Assembly: GCA_938743325.2 (NCBI GenBank)
Contig: OW568867.1
Location: 898,501 to 962,500, forward strand
Length of the DNA: 64,000 nt
Direction of reading: 5' to 3'
Origin: Pycnococcus provasolii
Taxonomy: Eukaryota > Chlorophyta > Pseudoscourfieldiophyceae > Pseudoscourfieldiales > Pycnococcaceae
Each line of letters opens with the position of its first letter. The first letter of the stretch is position 1. Below are positions 37,454-46,287 of this stretch, in pieces. The translations under genes were made by a program, and so were the position numbers. Below the pieces are notes generated by a model. The model searched no databases. It had not been told where the DNA came from and saw only the letters and a program-made list of their open reading frames with translations.

Positions 37454-38226
37454 CTTCTTTGTCACACCACCAGGCACACAGGTGTATGAAAGAATGAATG
37501 ATAATGTCAATCGAAAAAGACAACGAGTTGAGTTACCACCACCAGTTACTTACTATTAACCAACCAGGCACCAAACCAATTAATAATGAGTATGAGTGGC
37601 TAAGCCGAGAGAGCCGAGAGAGCCGATAGAGCTGAGAGAGCTCTCATAGACATAATAGGAAAGTACTACATACTACTAATATAGGCACTGTACGGTATTA
37701 GAGTTGTGCAGTCCCAGGCACAATACAAACAGTGCATTAGCCTCCACGGAGCGGACATGGACATGACATGCGAAGAGAGCAGGATGTAAGGCGGGGTTTT
37801 GCCGTGGGGTTCGTTCTCCACTCCCGAGAGAACTCGGGAATCCCGGGGGGGGAGAATCTCAAACCCCTATCGTAGCCCCTGGTGGAAGCTCTTTATAGAA
37901 AAGTGCCTGGGGGGATCCCTCGTAGAACTCATTTTGTTGCTCTAAAAGTGTCTGGGGATCCCTCGTAGGTCTAACTCATTTTGTTTCCTGCGCTCTTACA
38001 TAATAAGTGCCTGCCTGGGGGGATCCCTCGTAGGTCGAACTCATTTTGTTTCCTATCATAGTAGCCCCTGGTGGAAGCTCTCCAGTAAAAGTGCCTGGGG
38101 GGGGGATCCCTCGTAGGTCGAACTCACATAATTTTGGTTTTCCTGCTGATGAGGGGGCGGGCCAGTTGGGCGGGCCATTGGCATCGATCTTCAGCATAGA
38201 TCGAGGAGCCCGGTCGAATAGTCAAC
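37454..38226. other. Divergent intergenic region with tandem repeat
   Basis: Between the membrane protein and the reductase. Apart from the repeat at 37868-38128 it holds GAGAGCC-type simple sequence near 37605-37640 and no gene. Confidence 0.6.
37868..38128. repeat. Degenerate tandem repeat built on GGGGATCCCTCGTAGG
   Basis: Four copies of a core (tgcctgggg, ggatccctcgtagg, aactcatttt) occur. They nest in a longer period of about 188 nt, marked by TAGCCCCTGGTGGAAGCTCT at about 37873 and 38061. Partial GGGATCCCT copies also occur near 6304, 7022 and 61820, so this is a dispersed intergenic family. Confidence 0.8.
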
Positions 38227-39465
38227 ATGTCCGTCGTCACTAACCGTGTCACTCCCATAATCTCTGTGGTCTCTCCATCCTATGTGGGGGAGAGGAACTC
38301 TCTCCCTGAGGAGGAGCCGGACTCTTCTCTCATCAATGATGATGATGATGAAAGCATGCTCGCGGCGTTTTTATCAACATTCGCCGCACAGGGACAAGTC
38401 GCCAATAGAATACAAGTCAATACAGTTAAGGCGCCGTCACCACCTGTCGCTGACGAAGTTGTGATTGCGGTTAAGGCGGCGTCCATCACCGTCGACGACG
38501 TATCGGCGTGCCAGGATACCGTCGGAGGGGGATGGTTCGCGCACCCGCGTGCGCCGAGCGAAAGTGCGCCGCACATAGGCGGGTGCGACTACGCGGGTGT
38601 CGTGATCGCCGTAGGGCCGGAGTGCAAGACCATCAAACCAGGCGACCGCGTGTGCGGTGTGCAGGACATATGGGTCAAGCAAAGGCCGGGCACGTGGGCA
38701 CAGAAAACCAAGGCGGCGGAGAGCGAGGTCGTACCGCTCGACGACAAATACGACGGAATCTCGTTCGTGGAAGCGGCGGGCACAACCATGGGCGCATTCG
38801 TGTGCGCCGACATGTACAAACGCGTAAAGTTTCAAACTGGGCCGCAGCGCCGCGCGCTCATTTTGGGTGCGTCGGGCGCTCTAGGATCCGTGATGGTGCA
38901 GCTCCTCAGCAAAGCTCGCAGTAGCGGCGGTGGAGATGGAGAGAGGTTGTGGAACGTGACTGCCGTCGTCAGCGGCGCCAACGCGGCGGCGGCGCGCGCA
39001 GCGGGCGCCGACGCTGTTGTGGACTACACCACGAAACCGTTTGGCAAGCAGCTTGCGGGCGGAGAAGGATTCGACGCCGTGTTTGACTTCGTCGGTGGGC
39101 CCGACATGGAGGCGAGTGCGACTCCGCTGCTTCGCAAGGGTGGTCGTTTCATCACCGCCGTCGGGCCGATGCAGAACGCGGGCGACCGCCAGCTGTCGTG
39201 CGGCGAGTTCACGGGAACGGCGTGCGGCATCATCGGCCGTTCCCTTAAGAGCTGCATGCCGTGCGCGGGATTCACGTACGAGATGAGCGGGTCGTATCCA
39301 CCGTTAAAGCCTGACGACTTTGCGCTCGTCGCGGGCACCGGCGGCGCGCGTACAACTGTCGCGCTCGAGGTGCCGTTCTCGGAGGCGAGTGTGCGCGACG
39401 CGATATCTCGGGTGGCGTCTCACCACGCCGGCGGCCGAGTCGTCATCAACTTCGAACTCATGTAA
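38227..39465 (+). CDS. NADPH-dependent MDR-family oxidoreductase, RTN4IP1-like
   Basis: 412 residues from ATG 38227. After a 60-residue acidic leader it has the GroES-like fold (DEVVIAVKAASI, GGCDYAGVV, GDRVCG), then a Rossmann domain with GASGALGSVMVQL near 214, GADAVVDYT, FDAVFDFVGG and the C-terminal GGRVVINFEL. The closest pattern I recall is RTN4IP1, a mitochondrial NADPH oxidoreductase of the zinc-independent quinone-reductase branch. It lacks the catalytic zinc ligands of alcohol dehydrogenase. The substrate is not evident. The N-terminus is not a classical presequence, so location is uncertain. The 3' end is 54 nt from the convergent ankyrin gene. Confidence 0.82.
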   Translation: MSVVTNRVTPIISVVSPSYVGERNSLPEEEPDSSLINDDDDESMLAAFLSTFAAQGQVANRIQVNTVKAPSPPVADEVVIAVKAASITVDDVSACQDTVGGGWFAHPRAPSESAPHIGGCDYAGVVIAVGPECKTIKPGDRVCGVQDIWVKQRPGTWAQKTKAAESEVVPLDDKYDGISFVEAAGTTMGAFVCADMYKRVKFQTGPQRRALILGASGALGSVMVQLLSKARSSGGGDGERLWNVTAVVSGANAAAARAAGADAVVDYTTKPFGKQLAGGEGFDAVFDFVGGPDMEASATPLLRKGGRFITAVGPMQNAGDRQLSCGEFTGTACGIIGRSLKSCMPCAGFTYEMSGSYPPLKPDDFALVAGTGGARTTVALEVPFSEASVRDAISRVASHHAGGRVVINFELM

Positions 39466-39519
39466 TTCATGTAACGTATGTGAACTTGCCGTGTAGTATC
39501 TTTAAAAAATGCAGATTGC

Positions 39520-40542
39520 TTACTTCTTCTTCTTGCCCTTCTTCTTCTTGCCCTTCGCCTCTGCGGCGAGTCGCGCCTCCTCCTCCGCCCGGCGCTTCTC
39601 CTCCTCCTCGCGCTGGCGTCGCTCCTCGTCCTCGATGCGCCGCTGCTCCTCGAGCTGCTTGTAGCGCTCAATCTCCGCGAGTAGGTTCTGCCTCTCCTCC
39701 TCGCGCGCCGCCTCGCGCGCCGCCTGCTCTTCCGCCGCTTGTGCCTCCTCCTGCGCGGCTTTTTCAGCCGCGGCACGCTGGCGTATGAGTTCCTCGGAGT
39801 GCAGCTTCGCGGCTAGCCTTGCTGAGTCCATGCGCAGCCTTGTTCGCGCCTCCTCTCCGTTTGACTGCATCTCCCTAAGGTACGACTTGCACTCCTCGAG
39901 GTGCGCGAGCTGTGACGCCAGGTTTCCGTACTTGTTCTTCTGCTTGACGGACGCGCCTCGGAGGAGCAGTATGCGTACGATTTCGAGGTGCATCGTGCTT
40001 CCTGGCCTGGCCATGCAAGCGTAGTGCAGCGGCCTGTTTTCGAATTCCCCCCGCGCTTCTACGTTCGCGCCGAAGTGCAGGAGGAGGTTGAGCATGTCTA
40101 CGTTTCCAGCGTACGCCGCGAGGCACAGTGCAGTGTCCCCTGTTGGCGTTCGCGCCTCGGTGTTCGCGTTTCGCTCGAGCAGTCTGTTGGCCACTCCGAG
40201 GTTATTTCTCTTGGTCGCGACGAGCAGTGCTGAGCACCCGTCCGTGTGTACCGCGTCAATGTCCTCCCCATCAAGAAGGCACGCGTCGATGGTTTCTAGG
40301 TTGTCCGCGTCAACCGCGTTCCTGAAGTCGAGCGACATCTCACCTGGATTTTCTGAACCATCACCACCAGGAGGCTTTTCAGCACCACCGGCCTTTTCTG
40401 TTGCAACACCTGGTGCTGCCGCTGCTTCTGCAGAGGGAGAAGACGCCTCCATTGATTTCGACGGACTAGTTTCCTCTGTTATCTCAGGCGCAGGTGCGTC
40501 TGCAGCGGCCGCCATACCTGTAGTGTCGGAGGAGTCCGCCAT
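39520..40542 (-). CDS. Ankyrin-repeat protein with Lys/Glu-rich coiled coil
   Basis: 340 residues, ATG 40542 in an ACCATGGCG context. After a disordered Ala/Glu/Pro-rich N-terminus, three to four ankyrin repeats cover about 70-205 (GCSALLVATKRNNLGVANRLL, GDTALCLAAYAGNVDMLNLLL, NRPLHYACMA). The C-terminal 120 residues are a highly charged single helix or coiled coil (REEERQNLLAEIERYKQLEEQ) ending in a KGKKKKGKKKK tail. Likely a scaffold binding partner proteins through the ankyrin groove. No enzyme domain; the exact role is unknown. Confidence 0.85.
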   Translation of the reverse strand: MADSSDTTGMAAAADAPAPEITEETSPSKSMEASSPSAEAAAAPGVATEKAGGAEKPPGGDGSENPGEMSLDFRNAVDADNLETIDACLLDGEDIDAVHTDGCSALLVATKRNNLGVANRLLERNANTEARTPTGDTALCLAAYAGNVDMLNLLLHFGANVEARGEFENRPLHYACMARPGSTMHLEIVRILLLRGASVKQKNKYGNLASQLAHLEECKSYLREMQSNGEEARTRLRMDSARLAAKLHSEELIRQRAAAEKAAQEEAQAAEEQAAREAAREEERQNLLAEIERYKQLEEQRRIEDEERRQREEEEKRRAEEEARLAAEAKGKKKKGKKKK

Positions 40543-41335
40543 GGTTCACGAGGTTCCCGAGACGACACGAGACGTGTTGTGTTGTGTTGTGTTGTCCGGG
40601 ACCTTTCTTTGTCAGGGTAACCTTAAAGCTCGCGGGCGTTTTTCCAAAGGCCGGACAGGACAGTCCGGTGTTGTTTGTGTGTACACGCCAATGCCGTACA
40701 CGGCAGTACGGCACAGGCAACAGGTGACCGACTCTTCCCTCCGTACTGGCCCACCTTTGCAAAGGGCATGCAAGGCACCTGTGCAAGGTGGTTTAACCCG
40801 TCGATCGAGGCATCGAGTTCCCTCGAGCGAGCGATCGACTGGTACAGGTAAGTACCAAGTCCTCGTGTACGTTTATTAGAGCTCCTCGGGACTCGGCGAT
40901 GTGCGAGTGGGTCCCCCCCCCCTACCCGGTCTGCCCGGTACTGCCCGGTGGTGCCCGGTAATACTCTTGACAACAGAAGCATGGGTTTCTTCTACCGTGG
41001 TAGAGTAATTACCTGCTTCGACCCTACCTATAAAGGTACGAGGGTGTCGCGACGACTTCTCATGTCTAATTCTAATTCTAAGGAGTACCCGGTAATGAAG
41101 AGCTGTTAAGGTAACAACTTCAGGTTACGAGTAGTCTAACAGCGAAGGCCGCACCACCACAGGAGGTGGTGGTGTGGCCGGAGCCGCTGGAGGGAGTAAT
41201 TCCGTAGAGTCGTCCAGGAAGGCGGGTCGTCCCCCTCAACGCAAAAAGCCAAACAGGGATTAGGGCTTAGGGAAACACGCATTAGGGTTAGGGTTAGGAG
41301 GGGAAGTCAAGTGCCAAAAAGTCAGCCCCCGGGGC
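40543..41335. other. Intergenic region with telomere-type repeats
   Basis: About 790 nt of simple and GC-rich sequence between the divergent ankyrin gene and the repeat ORF. It holds a CCCGGTA-type repeat at about 40925-40965 and TTAGGG-type repeats at 41259-41298. No gene seen. Confidence 0.6.
41259..41298. repeat. Interstitial telomere-type repeat (TTAGGG)n
   Basis: Two imperfect and three good TTAGGG units ending 38 nt before ATG 41336. A matching tract in the same orientation lies at 43662-43718, on the far side of the repeat element. Confidence 0.85.
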
Positions 41336-42925
41336 ATGGCGTCCATGACATGCTCCGGGGCGGTTCTTATGGCGGCTTCTGTGGCCTCGGCCGACCACGG
41401 AAATGACTGTAACCCCACCCAGTTACCGTCACCGCAGGTGGCACGACGCCTCGAGTTTTCGCGCTCGCGCTCGTCCCTGCACGTGACGCACTACGAGGAG
41501 GTAGGAACGGTCAACGCCACCGGTCAACGCCACCTTGGTCAGCGAGTTCGCGCGCACGCGCTGACGCGCGGGCTTGCTGTGCACGGCGTTTGCACGGCGA
41601 GCCAGTTGCGCTTCCAGCGTGGGTCCAAGGCGTGCGTGCACGGTGCGACGTGCGTGCAAGGTGTATGTGCCAGGCGCGTGTGCCCGACGGGTGTGCAAGG
41701 TTTCCTCACGGCACGTTCGAGGCGCGCACTGACGCGTGGTCAGCGCGTTCGCGCGCGCGCTATGACGCGCGGGCTTGCTGTGCACGGCGTTTGCACGGCG
41801 CGCCAGTTGCGTTTCCAACATGGGCCCAAGGCGTGCGTGCACGGTGCGACGTGCGTGCAAGGTGTGTGTGCCAGGCGCGTGTGCCCGACGGGTGTGCAAG
41901 GTTTCCTCACGGCACGTTCGAGGCGCGCACTGACGCGTGGTCAGCGCGTTCGCGCACGCGCTTTGACGCGCAGGCTTGCTGCGCACGGCGTTTGCACGGC
42001 GAGCCAGTTGCGCTTCCAGCGTGGGCCCAGGCGCGTGTGCCAGACGTGTGTGCAAGGTTTACTCACGGCACGTCCGAGCTGCGCACTGACGCGTGGTCAG
42101 CGCGTTCGCGCACGCGCTCTGACGCGCGGGCTTGCTGTGCACGGCGTCTGCACGGCGAGCCAGTTGCGCTTCCAGCGTGGGCCCAAGCCGTACATGCACG
42201 GTGCGAAGTGCGTGCAAGGTGTGTGTGCCAGGCGCGTGTGCACGACGTGTGTGCAAGGTCTGCTCACGGCACGTTCGGGGCGCGCACTGACGTGTGGTCA
42301 GCGCGTTCGCGCGCGCGCTATGACGCGCGGGCTTGCTGTGCACGGCGTTTGCACGGCGAGCCAGTTGCGTTTCCAGCGTGGGCCCAAGGCGTGCGTGCAC
42401 GATGCGACATGCGTGCAATGGTTCCGCAAGGGGCGCGTCACGGACGCTTCCGACGACATCGATCGAGTGTCGGGTGAGGCGCGTAACCCGGGACCGCAGC
42501 CCCCACCGTTGCACGAAGCGCTGGCGACGTCCGCGGCTGCCTCGGTGGGCGACGCGCTCGCCCTCCCTCGAGTACCGAATGGCTACAGCCACACGCCTTA
42601 CAGCCAAGTTCCGGGCTGGGCTGCGGTTGCCCAGTTCATCGCCACCGACCCGAACGCTTTCGGATCTCAGCGGGTTCACTCCGCCATGGAGATGGGCCGC
42701 GACATCGTCATGAAACAGATCAACGTGCGCTGCAATCGACTCGCTGGCCTCCACTGCAAGTCGCAGGAAATGAGGCACAAGGTGATCAGGAGACAGGTAC
42801 GTCCGCTGAAGGCCTTCTCCGTACGCGGCAATTGCACGCAATCCTTCAGCAGATCCAGCAGCACGTGCTACGGTTTCTGCCACGAGGGTAGTGCCGTTGT
42901 CAATCCCACGCAAGCGTTCGAGTAG
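41336..42925 (+). CDS. Cys/Arg-rich repeat ORF with GEARNPGP motif, probably element-derived
   Basis: A 529-codon ORF. Residues about 65-360 are five tandem copies of a Cys/Arg-rich unit, nominally 67 residues (GVCTASQLRFQRG, CVHGATCVQGVCARR). The sequence then changes to DIDRVSGEARNPGPQ. A GEARNPGP-like string is, from memory, recurrent in ORFs of protist and animal retrotransposons and resembles the NPGP core of 2A-like peptides, although the spacing to Glu is off by one. The following 110 residues look ordinary (GWAAVAQF, MEMGRDIVMKQ). GTACGT at 42797 could be a splice donor, so the true C-terminus may differ. No RT, integrase or transposase domain is visible in the window. It may be a retroelement remnant or a host gene. 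Confidence 0.4.
   Translation: MASMTCSGAVLMAASVASADHGNDCNPTQLPSPQVARRLEFSRSRSSLHVTHYEEVGTVNATGQRHLGQRVRAHALTRGLAVHGVCTASQLRFQRGSKACVHGATCVQGVCARRVCPTGVQGFLTARSRRALTRGQRVRARAMTRGLAVHGVCTARQLRFQHGPKACVHGATCVQGVCARRVCPTGVQGFLTARSRRALTRGQRVRARALTRRLAAHGVCTASQLRFQRGPRRVCQTCVQGLLTARPSCALTRGQRVRARALTRGLAVHGVCTASQLRFQRGPKPYMHGAKCVQGVCARRVCTTCVQGLLTARSGRALTCGQRVRARAMTRGLAVHGVCTASQLRFQRGPKACVHDATCVQWFRKGRVTDASDDIDRVSGEARNPGPQPPPLHEALATSAAASVGDALALPRVPNGYSHTPYSQVPGWAAVAQFIATDPNAFGSQRVHSAMEMGRDIVMKQINVRCNRLAGLHCKSQEMRHKVIRRQVRPLKAFSVRGNCTQSFSRSSSTCYGFCHEGSAVVNPTQAFE
41530..42420. repeat. 201-bp tandem repeat, five units, frame-preserving
   Basis: The landmark gcacggcg recurs at 41581, 41782, 41983, 42139 and 42340. 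Spacings are 201, 201, 156 and 201 nt. The short unit lacks 45 nt. All lengths are multiples of three, so both overlapping long frames survive. Confidence 0.9.
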
Positions 42926-43480
42926 CTGAGCCCGCTGTCCAGCTGCGAGAAGACGAGCCTCTTCCTCGGCTCCTTCCTGCTCCTCTGCAGCGACGGGACG
43001 AAGTTGCGCTTCCACAGCAGCAACAAGATTTTCAGTGAGAGCCTCCGCTGCGAGGGCCTGTGCGCGAGCAGCTGACAGGCCGAACTCGAGTACTTCGAGG
43101 TATGACAACAAGCTCAGCAAGATGCGAAACACAGTAGAGTCGTGCTTTTTACCCTTCTCCACCGAATGGAGATAGATGTATTCGCTTGTAAGGTTGAGCA
43201 AGTGTGGCTCACCTTGAGCTCCCGCAACGTCCGTGGGAAGACGGTGCGAATTCGGCCCGCGCGTAAGCGTAGCGGGAATCAGGTACAGACGCTGTTCGTC
43301 GAGATCTGCCTCCGTGGGAGGCTCGAGAAAACGACGACGCTCTGGTTGCGGTTGAACCCTGGCCGCGGGCCTTCCTTGCTGCAGCTGCAAGTTCTGCTGC
43401 ACAAGTAGATTGTTTTGCTCGCGGAGCAACTGAATTTGCTCTGCGAGCTCGGGTTGGTCGGCGCCTCCAGGTGCCGCCAT
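42059..43480 (-). CDS. Coiled-coil, gag-like ORF running antisense into the repeat array
   Basis: 473 codons from ATG 43480. The first 230 residues look like a genuine protein: an N-terminal coiled coil (ELAEQIQLLREQNNLLVQQ), then RLYLIPATLTRG, LNLTSEYIYLHSVEKGKKHD and a long Ala/Leu/Glu helix. Below about 42800 the frame overlaps the plus-strand ORF and its composition turns Arg-rich, so the real coding part may end there, perhaps at an intron. An N-terminal coiled coil before a helical domain recalls gag-type proteins, but no zinc knuckle is seen. The TTAGGG tract at 43662-43718 lies upstream of its start. Confidence 0.4.
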   Translation of the reverse strand: MAAPGGADQPELAEQIQLLREQNNLLVQQNLQLQQGRPAARVQPQPERRRFLEPPTEADLDEQRLYLIPATLTRGPNSHRLPTDVAGAQGEPHLLNLTSEYIYLHSVEKGKKHDSTVFRILLSLLSYLEVLEFGLSAARAQALAAEALTENLVAAVEAQLRPVAAEEQEGAEEEARLLAAGQRAQLLERLRGIDNGTTLVAETVARAAGSAEGLRAIAAYGEGLQRTYLSPDHLVPHFLRLAVEASESIAAHVDLFHDDVAAHLHGGVNPLRSESVRVGGDELGNRSPARNLAVRRVAVAIRYSREGERVAHRGSRGRRQRFVQRWGLRSRVTRLTRHSIDVVGSVRDAPLAEPLHACRIVHARLGPTLETQLARRANAVHSKPARHSARANALTTRQCAPRTCREQTLHTRRAHAPGTHTLHALRTVHVRLGPTLEAQLARRADAVHSKPARQSACANALTTRQCAARTCRE

Positions 43481-43802
43481 GAAACTGTGGACACAGTCCT
43501 ACAGTGACCTCTGCGCGTAACTCCGACGCGCGAGTGCTTGATGTCGACGCAAGGTGCGGCGACAAAAGCACAGGATGCCGCGCCCAGGCCGCGGCAGGAG
43601 AAGGGAGCCCGCCCGCCCGCCCGAAGGAAGGAAGGGAAGAACCCAACCCTGCTAACGCCTGATTAGGGTTAGGGTTCGGGGATTGTTAATTTTCCCGCAA
43701 GGGTTAGGGTTAGGGTTGACCATCTGGTTCGGATTCCCGTCCCTCGAGCGCCCCTCTGAAGTCTGCGAATCTTCGTCCATTCCATTTCCGCCAAACTAGA
43801 GT
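43481..43802. promoter_or_regulatory. Divergent intergenic region with TTAGGG repeats
   Basis: 322 nt between two outward-facing ORFs. TTAGGG-type tracts at 43662-43677 and 43700-43718 dominate it. Confidence 0.6.
43662..43718. repeat. Interstitial telomere-type repeat (TTAGGG)n
   Basis: Two TTAGGG tracts separated by about 22 nt, 85 nt upstream of ATG 43803. Confidence 0.85.
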
Positions 43803-46241
43803 ATGTCGTCCAAGTCTCAGGACAAGGCGTCTTTCTTAACGGCGGGACGTGCGAAGCTGGACGCCTTCAGGTCGTCGAAGAAGTCGTCGAAGTCGTCGTC
43901 GTCGTCGAAATCGAAAAAGTCCACTTCGAAGAAGTCGTCGTCCTCTTTGTCGTCGTCGATTCCAGGAGGATTTCAGGAGGATTTCATTGCTCCAGCTATT
44001 GGTGGTGGTGGTGGTGTTCAGCCTACCCTTATTGGTGATGGGGTAGGCATAATTGGGCAAGTCGTCGCGTTGCCACCTGCTGTTTTGGAAGGTGATCATA
44101 CACACTCTGCGGTTGCTTCGATATCTACAGATTCCGTCATTCCAGGCTCTCTTGAACGCAACCTTAATGAAAATTCTGGTTCTACGCAGTTTCACGTCCT
44201 CGAGGACGAGCCGCACTCACCTGTGAGTGCGGCTCCGTCGTTCCAATTTCAACAGAGAAGAAGCGAATCCACAAACTCCTTGACCGCATACGAACAATCC
44301 TTTGACGACGCCGACGAAGAAGAAGACCCTGATACGTCGCAAATAAACGCCGCGCTTCTACCGCCGACGCCGGGGGACAACGGAGTCGAACGCAAAACAA
44401 GAAGAAGAGGGACGGAAAGCCCGCCGAGCCCGATTCACTTGAACGACGGAAAGAGTGCGCAAAGCACAGACGAAAACGGAACGAACGAAAGCGACGAGTT
44501 GGCGAATCAGAAGTCGCCGTCGGCGTCGTATGCAGCTCTCTCCGACGCATACCTGACGACCACAGCCAGCGTGCCGCCGCCACCGTCGTCGTCGTACGCA
44601 GCTCTCTCCGACGCATACCTGACGACTCAAAGCAGCGTCGTGCCAGAACCCGAACCCGAGCCTCTGCCACCGCCACTGCCGTCGGCGTCGTACGCAGCTC
44701 TCTCCGACGCATACCTGACGACCACGGCCAGCGTGCCGCCGCCACCGTCGTCGTCGTACGCAGCTCTCTCCGACGCATACCTGACGACTCAAAGCAGCGT
44801 CGTGCCAGAACCCGAACCCGAGCCTCTGCCACCGCCACTGCCGTCGTCGTCGTACGCAGCTCTCTCCGACGCATACCTGACGACCACAGCCAGCGTGCCG
44901 CCGCCACCGTCGTCGTCGTACGCAGCTCTCTCCGACGCATACCTGACGACTCAAAGCAGCGTCGTGCCAGAACCCGAACCCGAGCCTCTGCCACCGCCAC
45001 TGCCGTCGTCGTCGTACGCAGCTCTCTCCGACTCATACCTGACGACCACAGCCAGCGTCGTGCCAGAACCTGAACCTGAGCCGGAAAATCAGCCACCGCA
45101 ACTACCAACAACTAGACCAACATCCAACTCACAGATTGGGCAAAAGTATCTCGAATCGATTGCGCAACCACGGCCACCTCCATCACCACCACCACCACCA
45201 CCATCTGCCACGACGTGGCCAAATTCTAGCGATAGTGTGCCATCACCATCTCATCCACCGCTCGCCGGCACCACAAGCGCCGAGGACGCGCCGTCGTATG
45301 AGGAACTCATCGATCAGCTGACACGTGAGAAATTCGACCTTCAGCGCGGTCTGGAGAGTCAACTGTCGGCGATGGACAACCTCGTCACGGAAAATGAGAA
45401 TCTCACCGAGCAATACAATGCTCAGGGAGCACGTCTCTCCGCTCTGCAAGAAGAGCTCACGACGGTGCGCGAGTCCGCCATGACGCTTGCGGCAACGTCG
45501 GAGATGCTCGTGCGTGAACGCGATGGAGCCAAGGCTGCCTCGGCAGCGGCAATAGAACGCTCGCAGCAGCTTGCGGCGGAGGTGATTCAGCTGGAGGAGA
45601 CGGTGCTCAAGCTCAAGAGCGAGAAGCTTCGGCGCGAACGGATGACGCAGCAACAGTTGGTGGCCGAGGCATTCCGGGAGAAGACTCAGACCACGCCTCC
45701 GCCGCCTCCGCCTCCGCTGCCTCAGCCACAGGAGACGGAACGGGTGGTTGCAAAGTCGGAACAGGAGAATGCGTCAGTGCAGCAGCAGTCGTCGTCTGTT
45801 GTCGCTGCTGCTGCTGCTGCTGCTGCTCCATCTGTTCAAGTTGAGCGGGCATTGCCGCCGTTGCTCGAGGAGACGGTGCGCGCACAACCTCCTCCTCTTC
45901 CGGAGGAGCTGCGACAGGCGCTGGCCATGCTCCCCGATGGTGATCGTCGCCTGGCTGAGAGCATTTTGAGCGTGCTTGAAGAGATGAGCGAAAATCCAAC
46001 TGCACTCGCGGAAGAGAATGCACGCCTGAAACGGCGTCTCGGCGCGGCGACGCAGGCGCTTGAGCTCGCGGAGGCACGTGCTCGTGGCGCCGCCGCGAGC
46101 ACCAAGGCATCGTCGACATCGAATTCGAAGTCACCTGCCGACGACTCTGCGCGCGTTCCGCTGGTGCCCAACTTCGTCACGCGTCTTCTCGCACCGCCGC
46201 CGACGGCCGCAACGCGCGCTCACTCACGCGTACCAATGTAG
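43803..46241 (+). CDS. Repeat-rich, Pro-rich protein with central coiled coil
   Basis: 812 residues from ATG 43803. The N-terminus is Ser/Lys-rich (KSSKSSSSSKSKKS), then acidic and disordered. Residues about 240-420 are seven copies of SYAALSDAYLTT. The first six alternate between linkers TASVPPPPSS and QSSVVPEPEPEPLPPPLP; the seventh has a variant linker. A Pro-rich spacer follows. Residues about 500-620 form a coiled coil (LTREKFDLQRGLESQLSAMDN, LRRERMTQQQLV), with poly-Ala and a second short coiled coil (ENARLKRRLGAATQALELA). The YAALSDAY units look like short linear interaction or phosphorylation motifs, and Pro tracts could bind SH3, WW or profilin-type partners. A cytoskeletal or scaffold role is inference. 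No catalytic domain. Confidence 0.75.
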   Translation: MSSKSQDKASFLTAGRAKLDAFRSSKKSSKSSSSSKSKKSTSKKSSSSLSSSIPGGFQEDFIAPAIGGGGGVQPTLIGDGVGIIGQVVALPPAVLEGDHTHSAVASISTDSVIPGSLERNLNENSGSTQFHVLEDEPHSPVSAAPSFQFQQRRSESTNSLTAYEQSFDDADEEEDPDTSQINAALLPPTPGDNGVERKTRRRGTESPPSPIHLNDGKSAQSTDENGTNESDELANQKSPSASYAALSDAYLTTTASVPPPPSSSYAALSDAYLTTQSSVVPEPEPEPLPPPLPSASYAALSDAYLTTTASVPPPPSSSYAALSDAYLTTQSSVVPEPEPEPLPPPLPSSSYAALSDAYLTTTASVPPPPSSSYAALSDAYLTTQSSVVPEPEPEPLPPPLPSSSYAALSDSYLTTTASVVPEPEPEPENQPPQLPTTRPTSNSQIGQKYLESIAQPRPPPSPPPPPPSATTWPNSSDSVPSPSHPPLAGTTSAEDAPSYEELIDQLTREKFDLQRGLESQLSAMDNLVTENENLTEQYNAQGARLSALQEELTTVRESAMTLAATSEMLVRERDGAKAASAAAIERSQQLAAEVIQLEETVLKLKSEKLRRERMTQQQLVAEAFREKTQTTPPPPPPPLPQPQETERVVAKSEQENASVQQQSSSVVAAAAAAAAPSVQVERALPPLLEETVRAQPPPLPEELRQALAMLPDGDRRLAESILSVLEEMSENPTALAEENARLKRRLGAATQALELAEARARGAAASTKASSTSNSKSPADDSARVPLVPNFVTRLLAPPPTAATRAHSRVPM
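44520..45065 (+). repeat. Alternating 66/96-bp coding tandem repeat
   Basis: Seven units built on tacgcagctctctccgacgc, in a higher-order period of 162 nt (three full periods plus one). Near-identical DNA between periods indicates recent duplication. Confidence 0.9.
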
Positions 46242-46287
46242 AAAAAGAAACAAGATATGTTTTACTGTTGAACGAAACTGACCCTGC

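Noticed and set aside
41429-42055. 208-codon minus-strand ORF inside the repeat array
   Set aside because: It is the antisense of the 201-bp units and remains open only because they are GC-rich and repeated. There is no start region of its own.
42460-42500. Functional 2A self-cleaving peptide at SGEARNPGP
   Set aside because: The NPGP core is present, but the strict consensus needs Glu two residues before Asn. Here it is three before, so ribosome skipping is not claimed.
44182-45111. Minus-strand Arg-rich repeat ORF
   Set aside because: Antisense of the SYAALSDAYLTT repeat; Arg/Ser-rich reverse of coding triplets.
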